Shown here: positions 54,475 to 64,000 of the stretch, piece by piece
Layout: each line of letters begins with the position of its first letter
How positions within the stretch are numbered: position 1 is the first letter of the stretch
Assembly: GCA_000471045.1 (NCBI GenBank)
Contig: KI301992.1
Location: 194,900 to 258,899 of the forward strand
Length of the DNA: 64,000 nucleotides
Origin: an actinobacterium LLX17
GTDB lineage: Bacteria > Actinomycetota > Actinomycetes > Propionibacteriales > Nocardioidaceae
Direction of reading: 5' to 3'
Made by a program: the position numbers and the translations under genes
Notes under the pieces: generated by a model
What the model saw: the letters and a program-made list of their open reading frames with translations, nothing else
Database searches by the model: none
Told to the model about the DNA's origin: nothing

Positions 54475-55727
54475 TACTGCCGGCGCACGGGCTCGGCGGG
54501 GCCACCGACCTGCCGATCCCGTTCACGGCCGCCGTCATCGGCGCGTCCTGGGCGCTGACCATCTCGTTCGCGGTCTTGGCCCTCGCCTGGAAGCGACCGA
54601 TGCTGCAGGCGGACGGCCCGGCCGAGGATCCACCGCCCCGGCGACCGTGGCTCGCGGTCGTGGGCCTGGTGGTCACGGGGTGGCTGCTGCTCGCGCTGTA
54701 CGGAGGTCCCGAGGACGCCTCGAACGCGGGGCTGGGGTCGCTGTACGTGCTGGTCTGGGTCGGCCTGGTGCCGCTGGCGCTGCTGGCCGGCCACGTCTGG
54801 CGTGATCTCTCGCCGTGGCGCACGATCACCGCCGGCGTCCGGCGAGCCCTGGGCCGGCCGGAGGGCTTCGTCCCGTGGCCCGCGCGGCTCGGCTACTGGC
54901 CCGCGGCGATCGGGCTGCTGGCCTTCGTCTGGCTCGAGCTGGCCTCGCCCGATCCGGGCTCGGTCGAGGCCGTGCGCTGGTGGGTCGGCGCCTACATCGC
55001 GGCGATGCTGGTCGGTGGCGTCGTCTTCGGTTCAGCATGGTTCGACCGTGCCGACCCGTTCGACGTCTACAGTGCGATCGTCGCGCGGCTGTCGCCGTTC
55101 GTGCTCGACGGCCGGTGGCGCTGGCACAACCCGTTGCGCAGCCTGACACAGGTTCCCGTCGCCCCGGGGCTCGTCGCGGTGCTGGCGGTGCTGCTCGGCT
55201 CGACGGCCTTCGACTCCTTCTCGGCCTCCCCCTTCTGGCAGCGCCGCAACGCCAGCGACGTCGAGCAGACGCTCGTGCTGGTCGGGTTCTGCGTCGTGGC
55301 CGGGGTGCTGTTCGCCGGCGCCGCCGCCGCGACCGGTGGCGTGACCCGGCAGCAGCGCCGAGCCCTGCCGGGACTCATGGCGCACACGCTGGTGCCGATC
55401 GTCATCGGCTACATCGTGGCCCACTACCTGACCTACCTCGTGGAGAAGGGCCAGGAGACGGTGCTGGCGCTCGGCGACCCGCTCGACCGTGGGTGGCAGC
55501 CCTTCGGCGACCTCGAGCCCAGCTACTGGTTGTCGGGGCACCCCGAGCTGCTGGCGTCGATCAAGGTCACGGCAGTGGTGCTGGGCCACGTCGTGGCGGT
55601 GCTGACCGCCCACGACAAGGCGCTCGACGTGCTGCCGCGCAGCCACCGGCTCAGCGGACAGCTCGCCATGCTGTTCGTGATGATCGCCTTCACCTTCACA
55701 GGGCTGTACCTGCTCTTCAGTGTTTGA
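54471..55727 (+). CDS. Polytopic membrane protein, fenitrothion-hydrolase-like annotation group
   Basis: 418 residues, about ten membrane helices. It opens [15 protein letters not shown], an N-terminus I associate with actinobacterial proteins annotated, on weak grounds, as fenitrothion hydrolase. Histidine-bearing helices near the C-terminus ([17 protein letters not shown] and [14 protein letters not shown]) are striking. GTG start overlaps the lipoprotein stop. Probably forms a complex with the other three products. Confidence 0.66.
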   Translation: MILPAHGLGGATDLPIPFTAAVIGASWALTISFAVLALAWKRPMLQADGPAEDPPPRRPWLAVVGLVVTGWLLLALYGGPEDASNAGLGSLYVLVWVGLVPLALLAGHVWRDLSPWRTITAGVRRALGRPEGFVPWPARLGYWPAAIGLLAFVWLELASPDPGSVEAVRWWVGAYIAAMLVGGVVFGSAWFDRADPFDVYSAIVARLSPFVLDGRWRWHNPLRSLTQVPVAPGLVAVLAVLLGSTAFDSFSASPFWQRRNASDVEQTLVLVGFCVVAGVLFAGAAAATGGVTRQQRRALPGLMAHTLVPIVIGYIVAHYLTYLVEKGQETVLALGDPLDRGWQPFGDLEPSYWLSGHPELLASIKVTAVVLGHVVAVLTAHDKALDVLPRSHRLSGQLAMLFVMIAFTFTGLYLLFSV

Positions 55728-55804
55728 TCTGCCGCCCATGGCCGGTGACCCCGCCGCAGGCGGGGGTGCCGGGCCGTGGGCGGCAAGATCGGCGCAGCAC
55801 CCCC

Positions 55805-55831
55805 TTTGCACTCGGCAGGGGCGAGTGCTAA
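55805..55831. promoter_or_regulatory. CIRCE element 1, overlapping the groEL promoter
   Basis: TTTGCACTC, 9 bases, GAGTGCTAA: nearly the exact HrcA operator. TTGCAC (55806-55811) and TAATTT (55829-55834), 17 bp apart, form the promoter inside it, so HrcA binding would block RNA polymerase directly. Confidence 0.9.
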
Positions 55832-55839
55832 TTTCGGTG

Positions 55840-55866
55840 TTGGCACTCCTCTACGGAGAGTGCCAG
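55840..55866. promoter_or_regulatory. CIRCE element 2
   Basis: TTGGCACTC, 9 bases, GAGTGCCAG. It is 35 bp downstream of the first element and begins near the expected transcription start. Confidence 0.88.
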
Positions 55867-55889
55867 TCACCCATCGGCCGGACCGGTGA

Positions 55890-57620
<1,731 letters not shown>

Positions 57621-57652
57621 TCGGCCCGCACCACCCCTGAGCACCAGCTCGC

Positions 57653-57686
57653 GAAGGGCCCCGGACCACTCGGTCCGGGGCCCTTC
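57653..57686. terminator. Intrinsic terminator after groEL
   Basis: Perfect 15-bp stem (GAAGGGCCCCGGACC) with an ACTC loop, closely similar to the terminator after phoU at 21321-21352. Confidence 0.87.
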
Positions 57687-57707
57687 GTCATCCACACCCA
57701 GCGGTGG

Positions 57708-57842
57708 GCGGTCAGCCAGCAACCCTTCCAGCGTGAATGGGGTTGCTGACTGACCGCTCGCGCGGGCGGTGTGGTGCGAGTGCGGCGGGGCGGTGAGCCA
57801 GCAACCCTTCGCGCGTGAATGAGGTTGCTGGCTGACCGCCCC
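57708..57842. repeat. Pair of REP-like inverted repeats
   Basis: Two hairpin units, 57708-57757 and 57787-57842. Each has arms of about 17-20 bases built on GGTCAGCCAGCAACC and its complement around a 16-base loop with GCGTGAATG. They are related in sequence but flanked by unique DNA, which suggests a dispersed repeat family. Confidence 0.78.
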
Positions 57843-57865
57843 GGTGGGTGCGGGAGGATGTGGGC

Positions 57866-58591
57866 GTGGAGTGGACGCGCGGCGAGCTGATGACGCCCGA
57901 GCACCGGCAGCGCCTGCGCGACGCCGGCGTCGAGGCCACAGCGCTCGACGCCCGCGAGTGGCGCGCCGTCACCGCCGCCCTACCGGCGTGGTGGCACGAC
58001 CTCGGCAACGCGCTCTACGCGGCCGACGGCGCCTTCGTGCCGGACGCGGTGCTCGCGACCCTGACCCACATCCCCTTCCGGGACTCACTGGTGGTGATCG
58101 GATCGCCGATGGAGTGGTTGTCGTCGCTGCTGGTCGGCGGCGACCGCGCCATCGTCTTCATCGATGCCCGGTGCGCGCTGACCGCCGGCGACGTCTACTG
58201 CGGCGCCGACTCCCGCGTGGTGCTGCACGGCCCGATGATCGCGACCCGCCAGGCCGTCATCGACGCCCGCAACGGCGGCAGCGTCGTGGTGGAGCCCGAC
58301 CAGCTTTGGGCGGCCGACGTCTACGTCGCCACCGATGACATGCACCGCCTCGCCGACCGGCGCACGGGGGAGCGGCTCAACCCCTTCGGCGCCGACATCC
58401 ACATCGGTCGCCACGTCTGGCTCTGCAAGGACGCCGTGGTCACCGGCCATGTCGACATCGGCGAGGGTGCCGTGGTCGGGATGCGCAGCGTCGTGCGCGG
58501 CCAGAAGGTCCCGGCCCACACGGTCGTCGCCGGCGTGCCCGCCCGCGTCGTGCGCGAGGACGTCGACTGGAGCCTCGACGACCTGCCCTGA
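57866..58591 (+). CDS. Hexapeptide-repeat acyltransferase-like protein
   Basis: 241 residues. The C-terminal third shows left-handed beta-helix hexapeptides (DIHIGRHVWLCKDAVVTGHVDIGEGAVVG) and the closing AGVPARVVRED typical of O-acetyltransferases of surface sugars. The N-terminal 150 residues are of an actinobacterial type I cannot name. GTG 57866 is preferred because GAGGAT (57854-57859) lies 6 bases upstream; GTG 57848 is in frame. Confidence 0.75.
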   Translation: MEWTRGELMTPEHRQRLRDAGVEATALDAREWRAVTAALPAWWHDLGNALYAADGAFVPDAVLATLTHIPFRDSLVVIGSPMEWLSSLLVGGDRAIVFIDARCALTAGDVYCGADSRVVLHGPMIATRQAVIDARNGGSVVVEPDQLWAADVYVATDDMHRLADRRTGERLNPFGADIHIGRHVWLCKDAVVTGHVDIGEGAVVGMRSVVRGQKVPAHTVVAGVPARVVREDVDWSLDDLP

Positions 58592-58778
58592 GGGGCTCTG
58601 AACGACCGCTCGTCGCGCCGGATCGACCGCTCATCGTGCCTGCGTGGACCCCCGTCTCGCATGCTGGTCGCCGCGTGAACGGCGCGGATGACGTTCCTAC
58701 GCTCGAGGAGCCGGGTCACCCCCGGACGCAACCCCTCGGCGGGACCCGCGACCCGGGACCGCCCCGAAAGGAACGCTC

Positions 58779-59687
58779 ATGTCCGACCAGCTCGTCGACG
58801 CCCCCCGCAGCCGCAAGCCCCTGTGGATCGGCCTCGCTCTTCTCCTCATCGCCCTGCTCGTCGCCGGTGGCGCCTTTGCGCTCCGCGGCAGCGGCGACGC
58901 CATTCGCATCGGCGTCGTGGGCGCCAGCGATCCTTACTGGGAGACCTTCGAGGAGGCCGCGGCCGAGGAGGGCATCGAGGTAGACATCGTCGACTTCACC
59001 GACTATGCCCAGCCCAACCCCGCGTTGAGCGCCGGCGAGCTCGACCTCAACCAGTTCCAGCACCTCGTCTACCTGGCCGACTACAACGTCGCCAACGACG
59101 ACGACCTCACCCCGATCGGCGCCACCGCGATCTACCCCCTGGGCCTGTACTCCACGCAGCACACCTCCGTCGAGGACATCCCGGACGGTGCGACCGTCGC
59201 CGTGCCGGACGACGCCAGCAACCAGGCCCGCGCCCTGGTCATCCTGCAGTCGGCGGGACTGATCGAGCTCAGCGACGGCGGCACGATCTTCTCGGACCTG
59301 TCCGACATCGACACCGCCGCGTCCCGCGTGGGGGTGACGGCCCTCGCCGCCGACTTCACCGCGACGAGCCTGCAGGACGTCGCCGCTGCGGTCATCAACA
59401 ACGACTTCGTCGAGAAGGCCGGCCTGGACTTCGACGACGCGATCGCGCAGGACGACCCGTCGGACCCGAACGCGCTGCCGTACGTCAACGTCTTCGTCGC
59501 TCGCGCCGAGGACAAGGACGACGAGGACTACCGCAAGCTCGTGCAGATCTACCAGGAGACGAAGGCCGTCACCGACGGGGTCCAGGAGGTCTCGGGCGAC
59601 ACCGCCGTCCTGCTGAAGACGCCCGTCGACGACCTCGTCGCCGCACTGGTCGAGACCGAGCAGGTCACCCGCGACGCCTCGAAGTGA
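58779..59687 (+). CDS. metQ: Methionine ABC transporter substrate-binding protein
   Basis: 302 residues, NlpA/MetQ family (IRIGVVGASDPYWETF, NPALSAGELDLNQFQH, IYPLGLYS). Instead of a lipobox it has an uncleaved N-terminal membrane helix (about 14-36) and no cysteine, so it is anchored by a transmembrane segment. AAGGA stands 7 bases before the ATG. The leader from a possible -10 TACGCT (58698-58703) contains GC hairpins; I could not match them to a riboswitch. Confidence 0.9.
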   Translation: MSDQLVDAPRSRKPLWIGLALLLIALLVAGGAFALRGSGDAIRIGVVGASDPYWETFEEAAAEEGIEVDIVDFTDYAQPNPALSAGELDLNQFQHLVYLADYNVANDDDLTPIGATAIYPLGLYSTQHTSVEDIPDGATVAVPDDASNQARALVILQSAGLIELSDGGTIFSDLSDIDTAASRVGVTALAADFTATSLQDVAAAVINNDFVEKAGLDFDDAIAQDDPSDPNALPYVNVFVARAEDKDDEDYRKLVQIYQETKAVTDGVQEVSGDTAVLLKTPVDDLVAALVETEQVTRDASK

Positions 59688-59692
59688 CGTTG

Positions 59693-60736
59693 ATGGCCCT
59701 CATCGAGCTCGACCGCGTCTCCCTGACGTTCCCCCCGACCCGTCGCGGCGCCGACCCGGTGCACGCCGTGCGCGACGTCTCCCTGTCCATCGAGGCCGGT
59801 GAGGTGGTGGGGATCGTCGGGTACTCCGGCGCGGGCAAGTCGTCGTTGCTGCGGCTCGTGAACGCGTTGGAGCCGGCGACGTCCGGCAGCGTGCGGGTCG
59901 ACGGCGTCGATCTGACGCGCCTCTCGGAGCGCCAGCTGTACGCGGTGCGCCGGGGGATCGGCATGATCTTCCAGCAGTTCAACCTGTTCAGCTCGCGCAC
60001 GGTCTACGGCAACGTGGCGTATCCGCTGGAGGTCGCCGGTGTCCCGCGCTCGGAGCACCGCGCCCGCGTCTCGGAGCTGCTGCACTTCGTGGGGCTGGCC
60101 GACAAGGCGCTGGCCTACCCCGAGCAGCTGTCCGGCGGTCAGAAGCAGCGGGTCGGCATCGCCCGGGCGCTCGCAGCGCGGCCCGCGATCCTGCTGGCCG
60201 ACGAGGCCACCAGCGCCCTCGACCCCGAGACGACAGTCGACGTGCTGGACGTGCTGAAGCGGGTCAACGCTGAGCTCGGCGTCACGGTCGTCATCATCAC
60301 CCACGAGATGGAGGTCGTCCGCAGCATCGCCGATCGCGTCGTCGTGATGGAGGACGGCGAGATCGTCGAGTCCGGCCCCGCCTTCAACATCTTCGCCGCC
60401 CCCCGCCACCCCGCCACCCGGCGCTTCGTGCGCACGGTGGTCGACGACGTGCCCGAGGCGCACGTGCTCGACGGACTGCGTCGCCGTCACCCCGGCCGGC
60501 TCGTCACCCTGTCGTTCCGTGATGACGGGGCCCGCCAGTCGCAGGTCTTTGCCGAGATCGTGCGCGGCGACGTCGATCTCGAGCTGGTGCACGGCGGCCT
60601 CGAGGACGTCCGCGGCCGCAGCTTCGGCCACCTGACGCTCGAGCTGACCGGCGAGCCCGAGCGCGTCGAGGCGGTGGTGGCGCGGATCGGCGAGCTGGTC
60701 CCCCTCACCGATCTGGGGACAGGGGCGCAGCGATGA
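59693..60736 (+). CDS. metN: Methionine ABC transporter ATP-binding protein
   Basis: 347 residues. Walker A GYSGAGKS (43-50), Q loop FQQFNLF, signature LSGGQKQR, Walker B ILLADEA and H loop ITHE. A C-terminal NIL/ACT domain (about 265-345) is the methionine-sensing regulatory part, giving transinhibition. Five bases after metQ. Confidence 0.94.
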   Translation: MALIELDRVSLTFPPTRRGADPVHAVRDVSLSIEAGEVVGIVGYSGAGKSSLLRLVNALEPATSGSVRVDGVDLTRLSERQLYAVRRGIGMIFQQFNLFSSRTVYGNVAYPLEVAGVPRSEHRARVSELLHFVGLADKALAYPEQLSGGQKQRVGIARALAARPAILLADEATSALDPETTVDVLDVLKRVNAELGVTVVIITHEMEVVRSIADRVVVMEDGEIVESGPAFNIFAAPRHPATRRFVRTVVDDVPEAHVLDGLRRRHPGRLVTLSFRDDGARQSQVFAEIVRGDVDLELVHGGLEDVRGRSFGHLTLELTGEPERVEAVVARIGELVPLTDLGTGAQR

Positions 60737-61425
60737 ACAGCATCCTCGACCGGCTGCAAGAGATCTTCGCGCCCGTCATCGACCTGAGGGGCGAGTTCGC
60801 GACGGCCTTCGTCGAGACCCTCTTCCTGGCCGGCGTCGGCCTGCTGGCCGGCGGCGTACTCGGACTGATCATCGGCACGACCCTTTACGCGACGCGTGGG
60901 GGTGGCATCGCCCCGAACCGGGTCGTGCACGTCGTGCTGAACGTGCTGGTGAACTTCTTCCGGCCCATTCCGTTCATCCTCTTGGCGGTCTCACTGCAGC
61001 CACTGTCACGCTCGATCGGTATCGAGGGCATCGGCAACGGGCACGCGATCGTCGCCATCGTCGTCGGCTCGGCGTTCGGCATCGGCCGCATCGTTGAGCA
61101 GAACCTGGTGAGCGTCGATCCCGGCGTGCTCGAGGCGGCGCGGTCGATGGGGGCGTCCCGCTGGCGCGTCGTGCGGACCGTGCTGCTGCCCGAGGCCCTC
61201 GGGCCACTGATCCTGGGCTTCACGTTCGCGCTGGTCGCGATCGTCGACATGACGGCCATCGTCGGCGTGATCGGCGCCGGCGGCCTCGGCAACGTGGCGC
61301 TGACGTTCGGCTACAAGCAGTTCGAGCCGGTCGTCACGTGGTCGGCCGTCCTGCTGGTGATCCTCATCGTGCAGGCCGGCCAGTTCGCCGGCAACGCCCT
61401 CGCCCGCCGCGTCCTGCGCCGCTGA
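60733..61425 (+). CDS. metI: Methionine ABC transporter permease
   Basis: 230 residues, five helices. The permease EAA loop is EAARSMGASRWRVV, followed by VLLPEALGPL. It overlaps metN by 4 bases and closes the metQNI operon. Imports D/L-methionine, complementing the SAM-controlled thrC branch. Confidence 0.94.
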   Translation: MNSILDRLQEIFAPVIDLRGEFATAFVETLFLAGVGLLAGGVLGLIIGTTLYATRGGGIAPNRVVHVVLNVLVNFFRPIPFILLAVSLQPLSRSIGIEGIGNGHAIVAIVVGSAFGIGRIVEQNLVSVDPGVLEAARSMGASRWRVVRTVLLPEALGPLILGFTFALVAIVDMTAIVGVIGAGGLGNVALTFGYKQFEPVVTWSAVLLVILIVQAGQFAGNALARRVLRR

Positions 61426-61456
61426 GTCGTTCTTCCGCTCATCGCCCCGAGCGCAG

Positions 61457-63298
61457 CTAGCGGTGCTCCTGGTGCTCGGGTGACACGGGCGGCGTCGACC
61501 GCGCAGACCGGCGCTGCCTCGCCAACAGCAGCCCGAGACCGATGACGAGGCCCAGGACGAGGACGCCGACCGCAACGGCCAGGAACCATGCCGGGACGCC
61601 GGTGCCGTCAGCCAATGGCTCGGACGACGATGCTTCGTCGGGGTCGGCGGGTTCCTCGGCGTACTGCGGCTCGCCCCCAGGCTCGCCGATGACATCGATC
61701 CGCAGCGTGACGGGGACCAGGTAGCTGGTGCCCTCCGGGTCGTCCTCCAGGCCCACGACCACCGTGTAGCGTCCAGCGATCGACGCGGCCGATGGTGAGC
61801 CGCTCAGGTCGCGGTTGAGGTACGCGATGGGCGCGGTGCTGCTTCCGAGGGTCCCGCCCGCACTGCCGACGAGTGTCTGGCTCGGGGGCGCACCGGACGC
61901 GAGCGATCCGAGTCCGGCCCTCGCCCGTGCCGGGTTGACGATGGCGACGGTTCCGGTCAGGTCCTGGATGCCGATCTCGTCGGCCAGGCGTCCGGTCGAG
62001 ACCGGGTACTCGACGGTCGCGACGACCTGCTGTCCCCAGTCCGCGTCGACCTGGTAGGTCAGGGCCTCGCCGGGGACGATGGTGTCGGTGTAGGTGCCGG
62101 GTTCCAGCAGGGGAGCGTCGACGAATGAGGCGCCGCCGACGGTCTCGCCGGTGACGTCGCCGGCCGGGTCTCGCCAGGTGACCGGAGTCTCGGGCTCCGG
62201 CAGATCGCTTGTTTCGAGGACGGACGGCTCCTCCACCACGCGCAGCTCCACGGGCCTGGGCTCGACGCCGTTCTGGCGCTCGACGCGGACGACCACGTCG
62301 CCGTCGGAGCAGGAGTCGGACGCGATCGCCGACGCTGTCAGCAAGGCGCCCTCGACGCGCTCGGCGGTCACGCCGTCGCCGCCGCAGCTCTGTCCCTCGG
62401 CGTTGGTCAGCTCGACCTTGAGGACGTCGTCGGCCTTCAGGTCGCTGCGCATGGTGGCGCCGACGTGGATCGTGGAGTCGGCGATCTCGCGCGCCACGCG
62501 ATACGTGCGGGTCGACGCCGCGGGCAGGGAGTCCACCCAGTCGCCGGCGTGGACCTCCGGGGCGTCGCTGGGGTCCGCGGTCCCTGTCACGGGTGTACCG
62601 ATCGTGGCGTAGTCGCGGGACGCCCGAGTGGCGAGCTTCTCGAGGCTGGCCGCGAGCTCCTCGGCGGAGTCCGCGTCGTAGTAGGAGCCGCCACCCTCGC
62701 GGGCGACGCACTGGAGGGAGTCGCGCGCGGCACCCGAGACATCGAGTCCGACGACGTCGATCGTGACCTCCACGCCGTTCTGGGCGAGCTCCGCCGCCAC
62801 GACACAGGGATCGGGGTCGCAGGTGGGCTCGCCGTCCGAGACGAGGACGATGCTGCGCTTCCCCTCGTCCCCGAGGTCCTGGCCGGCCTCCTGGAGGGCG
62901 TACCCGGTCGGCGTGTCGCCGAGCGGCGTGTACGCGCCGATCGCCGAGCTGAGCTGGTCGCGGTTCTTCGTCTCGACGGGAACGACGAGCTGGGAGTCCG
63001 TGCAGGCCCCTGGCTCTTGACTGGATGCCACCTCGGCGCCATAGACACGAAGGCCCACCGGCTGATCCTGCGGCAGCGACGCCACGACCTGTGTGAGCGC
63101 GGACTTGGCGGCCTCGATCCGCGTCTGACCGCTCGGCGTCGCCTCCGCCATCGAACCTGATGCGTCCAGCACGAGCACGAGTCGGCCATCGTCGTCTCCT
63201 CCGGAGTCGCTTCCCGAGAGGGAGCCCGAGGCGGCCGTGGCCGAGGACGGCAGCAGTGTCGATGCCAGCAGCACGACCACCCAGATCAGTCTGTTCAC
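61457..63298 (-). CDS. Secreted/membrane von Willebrand factor A domain protein
   Basis: 613 residues. Signal peptide (about 1-24), vWA domain (about 40-225) with complete MIDAS: D45-x-S47-x-S49, Thr in LGDTPTG and Asp in LVSDGEPTC. Several beta domains follow, and a C-terminal membrane helix (about 577-598) with a basic tail, so most of it is outside. Six or more cysteines suggest disulfides. Role unknown; adhesion or wall complex assembly is possible. Confidence 0.85.
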   Translation of the reverse strand: MNRLIWVVVLLASTLLPSSATAASGSLSGSDSGGDDDGRLVLVLDASGSMAEATPSGQTRIEAAKSALTQVVASLPQDQPVGLRVYGAEVASSQEPGACTDSQLVVPVETKNRDQLSSAIGAYTPLGDTPTGYALQEAGQDLGDEGKRSIVLVSDGEPTCDPDPCVVAAELAQNGVEVTIDVVGLDVSGAARDSLQCVAREGGGSYYDADSAEELAASLEKLATRASRDYATIGTPVTGTADPSDAPEVHAGDWVDSLPAASTRTYRVAREIADSTIHVGATMRSDLKADDVLKVELTNAEGQSCGGDGVTAERVEGALLTASAIASDSCSDGDVVVRVERQNGVEPRPVELRVVEEPSVLETSDLPEPETPVTWRDPAGDVTGETVGGASFVDAPLLEPGTYTDTIVPGEALTYQVDADWGQQVVATVEYPVSTGRLADEIGIQDLTGTVAIVNPARARAGLGSLASGAPPSQTLVGSAGGTLGSSTAPIAYLNRDLSGSPSAASIAGRYTVVVGLEDDPEGTSYLVPVTLRIDVIGEPGGEPQYAEEPADPDEASSSEPLADGTGVPAWFLAVAVGVLVLGLVIGLGLLLARQRRSARSTPPVSPEHQEHR

Positions 63299-63411
63299 GT
63301 GTCTTCGCGCCCCCTCGCGTGGTGGTCTCGGCACCCCTGGCGAGACCGGGTCCGTGACTCACGGCGTTCGGGCCGGACACTAGCCGAAGTGGCCAGGTGG
63401 ACGACGGTGGC

Positions 63412-64000
63412 TCAGATCGGGAGGCGGACGGCCTCGAGGCCGAGCAGGACGGCGCCGACGGCGGAGGACTCCGTGCCGAGGGCAGCGGGCACGACGCGGA
63501 TGCGACCGACCACGTTCTCGAGCGCGTGGCGACGCAGGCCCTCGCGGACGGCGTCGAGCAGCAGGTCGCCGGCGACGCCCACCTCGCCGCCGACCACCAC
63601 GGCCTCCGGGGCCAGCAGGTTCGCCACGAGGGACACGGCGTGTCCCAGGTGGCGACCGGCGTCCTCGACCAGTCGGCGCGCACCCACGTCTCCGTCGAGT
63701 GCGCGATCGATCAGCTCGGGCACCCCGATGTCGGTCTGCACGGGTGCGTACTGCTGGATGAGCGACGAGCCCCCGACATAGGCCTCCAGGCAGCCGCGGT
63801 TGCCGCAGCGGCAGAGGGGGCCGGACTCGTCGATCGTGACGTGGCCGAGCTCGCCGGCGGTGCCCAGACCACCGCGGTAGACCCGGCCGTCGAGCACCAG
63901 GCCGCAGCCGACACCCGACGCCACCTTGATGTACGCCATCGAGTGCGTGCCGACACCGGCCCCCACCGTGAACTCGGCCAACGCGCCGAGGTTGGCGTCG
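63412..64000 (-). CDS. ROK family protein, C-terminal part
   Basis: The gene runs off the window at its 5' end; about 195 residues are seen. NDANLGALAE-like start, sugar-binding GVGCGLVLDG, and the ROK zinc signature ELGHVTIDESGPLCRCGNRGCLEAY. It is either a sugar kinase or a NagC/XylR-type repressor; the deciding N-terminal HTH region is outside the window. Confidence 0.87.
   Translation of the reverse strand, partial: DANLGALAEFTVGAGVGTHSMAYIKVASGVGCGLVLDGRVYRGGLGTAGELGHVTIDESGPLCRCGNRGCLEAYVGGSSLIQQYAPVQTDIGVPELIDRALDGDVGARRLVEDAGRHLGHAVSLVANLLAPEAVVVGGEVGVAGDLLLDAVREGLRRHALENVVGRIRVVPAALGTESSAVGAVLLGLEAVRLPI

Noticed and set aside
58592..58778. SAM or methionine riboswitch before metQ
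   Set aside because: GC hairpins and a GCAACC string are present, but no S-box or SAM-IV core could be aligned.

Overview
The window is a GC-rich (about 70 percent) chromosomal stretch of an actinobacterium. Mycothiol (mshA), ergothioneine (egtB, egtD), SenX3-RegX3, CarD, GTP-dependent PEP carboxykinase, GpgS, an orphan GroEL under CIRCE control and many leaderless ATG/GTG starts behind TANNNT -10 boxes all fit. Gene order mixes blocks known from Mycobacterium (mshA - YbjN - gpmA - senX3/regX3; lpqE/carD - ispF - cysS - rlmB; folP2 - gpgS) with one known from Streptomyces (thrC - moaD - cold shock - groEL). I would place it in Propionibacteriales, most likely Nocardioidaceae (Aeromicrobium/Nocardioides-like). 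This is inferred from content, not from a search.

Layout. 1-8095: 3' end of the nuo operon (nuoH to nuoN) with a polyprenyl diphosphate synthase that probably makes the menaquinone tail. 8205-12277: single metabolic and membrane genes. 12355-21300: mycothiol glycosyltransferase, YbjN protein, transporter plus PLP lyase, DsbA-like protein, gpmA, then regX3/senX3 divergent from phoU across a Pho box. 21376-25634: LpqE-like lipoprotein, carD, ispF, cysS, rlmB. 25692-29465: an AztD-like zinc metallochaperone behind a Zur-like box, then a lactone oxidase and a PLP aldolase/deaminase. 29592-30770: tRNA-Thr(TGT) followed by two tandem 3'-half tRNA pseudo-copies and a small DUF2335 islet. 30771-39704: ergothioneine pair, zwf, small enzymes, pckG, enoyl-CoA hydratase. 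39781-43511 (minus): ung - AI-2E-type transporter - folP2 - gpgS. 43559-49061: MFS, trehalose genes otsA and otsB with a DUF3263/LytR_C pair between them. 49062-49870: lower-GC islet. 49873-57620: SAM-I riboswitch - thrC - moaD/cysO-like - cold shock gene, an uncharacterised four-gene membrane operon, and groEL under a double CIRCE. 57866-64000: acyltransferase, metQ-metN-metI methionine importer, a von Willebrand A protein, and a ROK protein cut by the window end.

Themes. Respiration (nuo, polyprenyl tail), redox buffering (mycothiol, ergothioneine, zwf), phosphate sensing, methionine/SAM economy (thrC under a SAM riboswitch, MetNIQ) and compatible solutes (trehalose, glucosylglycerate) dominate. 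The strongest candidate for an undescribed system is the translationally coupled membrane operon at 52065-55727: two polytopic proteins with conserved-looking membrane histidines, a single-pass protein and a cupredoxin-like lipoprotein. Several tandem repeats begin inside the 3' end of a gene or tRNA, an unusual recurring feature.
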